Below are positions 62,808-64,000 of a DNA stretch of 64,000 nt, in pieces. The DNA is from Methylotuvimicrobium sp. KM2 (GTDB lineage Bacteria; Pseudomonadota; Gammaproteobacteria; Methylococcales; Methylomonadaceae), in the NCBI RefSeq assembly GCF_038051925.1, contig NZ_CP150634.1:3976300-4040299 (forward strand), in the 5' to 3' direction. Within the stretch, counting starts at the first letter, position 1. Each line of letters opens with the position of its first letter. The position numbers and the translations under genes were made by a program. A model generated the notes under the pieces. That model saw nothing but the letters and a program-made list of their open reading frames with translations, was not told the origin of the DNA and did not search any database.

Positions 62808-64000
62808 ATGAAGTTCAGTAAATTATTGCCTTTTGGCAAACCTTCCCAACTGCTGGTCTGCGAAACCGACGGTTTTTCGCTACGCGGCGCAGTATTGGTC
62901 CGCTCCGGTACGCAGGTCGTGGTGTTGCATCAAGCTAAAATCGAGCAAGTGGATATGGCCGATGCGGTCGCCGACTTAATTGCCGCGTTGAAAAACGACG
63001 GCTGGCATGGCGGCGGTTCGGCGGTGTTGCTGTCTCCTGCGGTGTTGTCGACACTGGTCGAGTTGCCGGTCAATCCGAAAAAACCCAGGCCGCTTCAGCA
63101 GATGATGGAATTGGTGCGCTGGGAGGTCGAGCCGTTGTTGATGCAGCATATGACGCGCTGGTCGGTCGGGCATTTGCTGGTCGGACAGGGCTACATGACC
63201 GAAGAACAAGCGCAAGCGGTGATGGATTTACAGCAAGGCAAACCGAACAAAGCCGGCGGTTTGGCGCTGTCCGACAAGTTTTCGTTGCGCCGTTTCGGCG
63301 ATTTGGCCGAGGAATTGGGCTATATCAAGCGCAGTCAACTCAATGCTTGTCTTACCGGTCAGGAATGGCTTAAATCGGACGACGAGACGATCGAATGCGG
63401 CTGGGCCGCTCAAGGACCGGTGGAGGACATACCGGGCACATTCAGTTGGTTGGTGAGTTGTGTCAACAAGTCTTTGTTGCAGCGATGGATCGACGTGTTT
63501 GCCCGTCAAGGCGTGAAACTGAAGTCGTTGTATCCATTGACCGGCTGCAGCACGACGCTGCTCCCGAAAAACCCGTCTTCGGAGTTGATTCTGGAGTCGC
63601 ATCGCGGCATGACTTACGGTATGCGGCTGCATGCCGGGCGCATCGCCGAGCAACGTCAGTATTTAAACGTTACGAAGACGCCCCTTGAAATTTGTCTGGA
63701 AAATTATCATGCCTTGCATGGCGCGCCGAACGAACCGGTATGGTTGGCGTGCTGGCACGACGACGCGCATGCTTTGGCGCAGGAGATGCGGCAGATGCTC
63801 GAAATCGAGGTTGAGATCATCACCGATCCGGCCATCGGTACGGCTTGTTCTCCTGGCATGGTCGGTGCGGCGAGGCACGCGTTCGGCTTTGCCGGCGACG
63901 AACGCTGCGTCGGCGTGCGGAATGGCGGGCCGCTGCCGCCGCTGCCGCAGCGAATCGAGGTCCGCGGGGCAGCTTTGGCAGTAGTGTTGCTGCTGTCGAT
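62808..64000 (+). CDS. PilM/GspL/MshI-like assembly protein (truncated by window end)
   Basis: The open frame runs to the window edge (397 codons so far) and starts MKFSKLLPFGKPSQLLVCET. Its first 300 residues look like the cytoplasmic actin-like fold of PilM/GspL proteins (LVCETDGFSLRGAVLV; LLSPAVLSTLVELPVNPKKP; LQQMMELVRWEVEPLLMQHM). A hydrophobic stretch (AALAVVLLLS) begins right at the edge, where a membrane anchor would be expected. Residues about 125-190 carry an extra helical region (EEQAQAVMDLQQGKPNKAGG). It probably links the pseudopilins to an assembly ATPase encoded beyond the window. Confidence 0.7.
   Translation, partial: MKFSKLLPFGKPSQLLVCETDGFSLRGAVLVRSGTQVVVLHQAKIEQVDMADAVADLIAALKNDGWHGGGSAVLLSPAVLSTLVELPVNPKKPRPLQQMMELVRWEVEPLLMQHMTRWSVGHLLVGQGYMTEEQAQAVMDLQQGKPNKAGGLALSDKFSLRRFGDLAEELGYIKRSQLNACLTGQEWLKSDDETIECGWAAQGPVEDIPGTFSWLVSCVNKSLLQRWIDVFARQGVKLKSLYPLTGCSTTLLPKNPSSELILESHRGMTYGMRLHAGRIAEQRQYLNVTKTPLEICLENYHALHGAPNEPVWLACWHDDAHALAQEMRQMLEIEVEIITDPAIGTACSPGMVGAARHAFGFAGDERCVGVRNGGPLPPLPQRIEVRGAALAVVLLLS

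Overview
The window looks like a chromosomal segment of a gammaproteobacterium, most likely a methanotroph of the Methylomicrobium/Methylobacter type. The reasons are ordinary gammaproteobacterial housekeeping blocks (pilB-pilC-pilD-coaE-zapD-yacG, valS-holC-pepA, lptFG, pcnB-folK-panBCD), a TPR/vWA pair resembling MxaK/MxaL of methanol-oxidation clusters, and a very high load of short palindromic and REP-type repeats. This taxonomic call is an inference from gene content; no rRNA or tRNA gene is present. No CRISPR array was seen.

Layout. 0.4-4.6 kb (+): an ATP-grasp/alpha-E fusion protein, a transglutaminase-like protein and an orphan ParA-like ATPase. 4.7-10.5 kb (+): a five-gene variant Hsp70 chaperone operon (large TPR protein, divergent J protein, GrpE, short Hsp70, zinc-ribbon protein), possibly preceded by a His-rich leader peptide. 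10.6-13.1 kb (-): yacG, zapD, coaE, pilD. 13.1-28.97 kb: a repeat-rich, decayed defence island inserted between pilD and pilC. It carries a resolvase remnant, an SNF2 helicase, an Abi_2-type protein, a type III-like methyltransferase (Mod), a restriction subunit (Res) split by an IS1634-family element, and a helicase-like gene broken by a repeat element and followed by a frameshifted P-loop ATPase remnant. 28.98-36.8 kb (-): pilC, pilB, valS, holC, pepA. 37.0-39.2 kb (+): lptF, lptG. 39.2-39.9 kb (-): an RDD protein and a small membrane protein. 40.2-44.3 kb (+): pcnB (apparent AUU start), folK, panB, panC, panD. 44.3-45.4 kb: a patchwork of repeats. 45.4-48.1 kb (-): fliW, a small lipoprotein, a vWA protein and a TPR membrane protein. 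48.3-50.4 kb (+): a short lipoprotein, an XpaC-like and a TelA-like protein. 51-64 kb (+): a secretin/pseudopilin (type II secretion-like) cluster threaded with tandem REP arrays and a RAYT transposase, running off the right edge inside a PilM/GspL-like gene.

The strongest unexplained signals are repeats with readable insertion histories. A 145-bp MITE (4-bp target duplications) has an uninterrupted target-site copy elsewhere in the window. A 65-bp MITE with the same CCCAGC ends lies in opposite orientations at the same site of another palindromic repeat. A 445-bp element has an 8-bp target duplication; a shorter relative interrupts the helicase-ATPase reading frame, and in-silico excision restores that frame. 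A 185-bp element with an 18-bp perfect terminal repeat is nested inside that relative. Two REP arrays have strict 123-bp and about 163-bp periods, with a putative cognate RAYT nearby, and REP ends supply the start codons of two pseudopilin genes. Other points of interest are the J protein with NPPD in place of the HPD motif and two probable AUU start codons about 0.5 kb apart.
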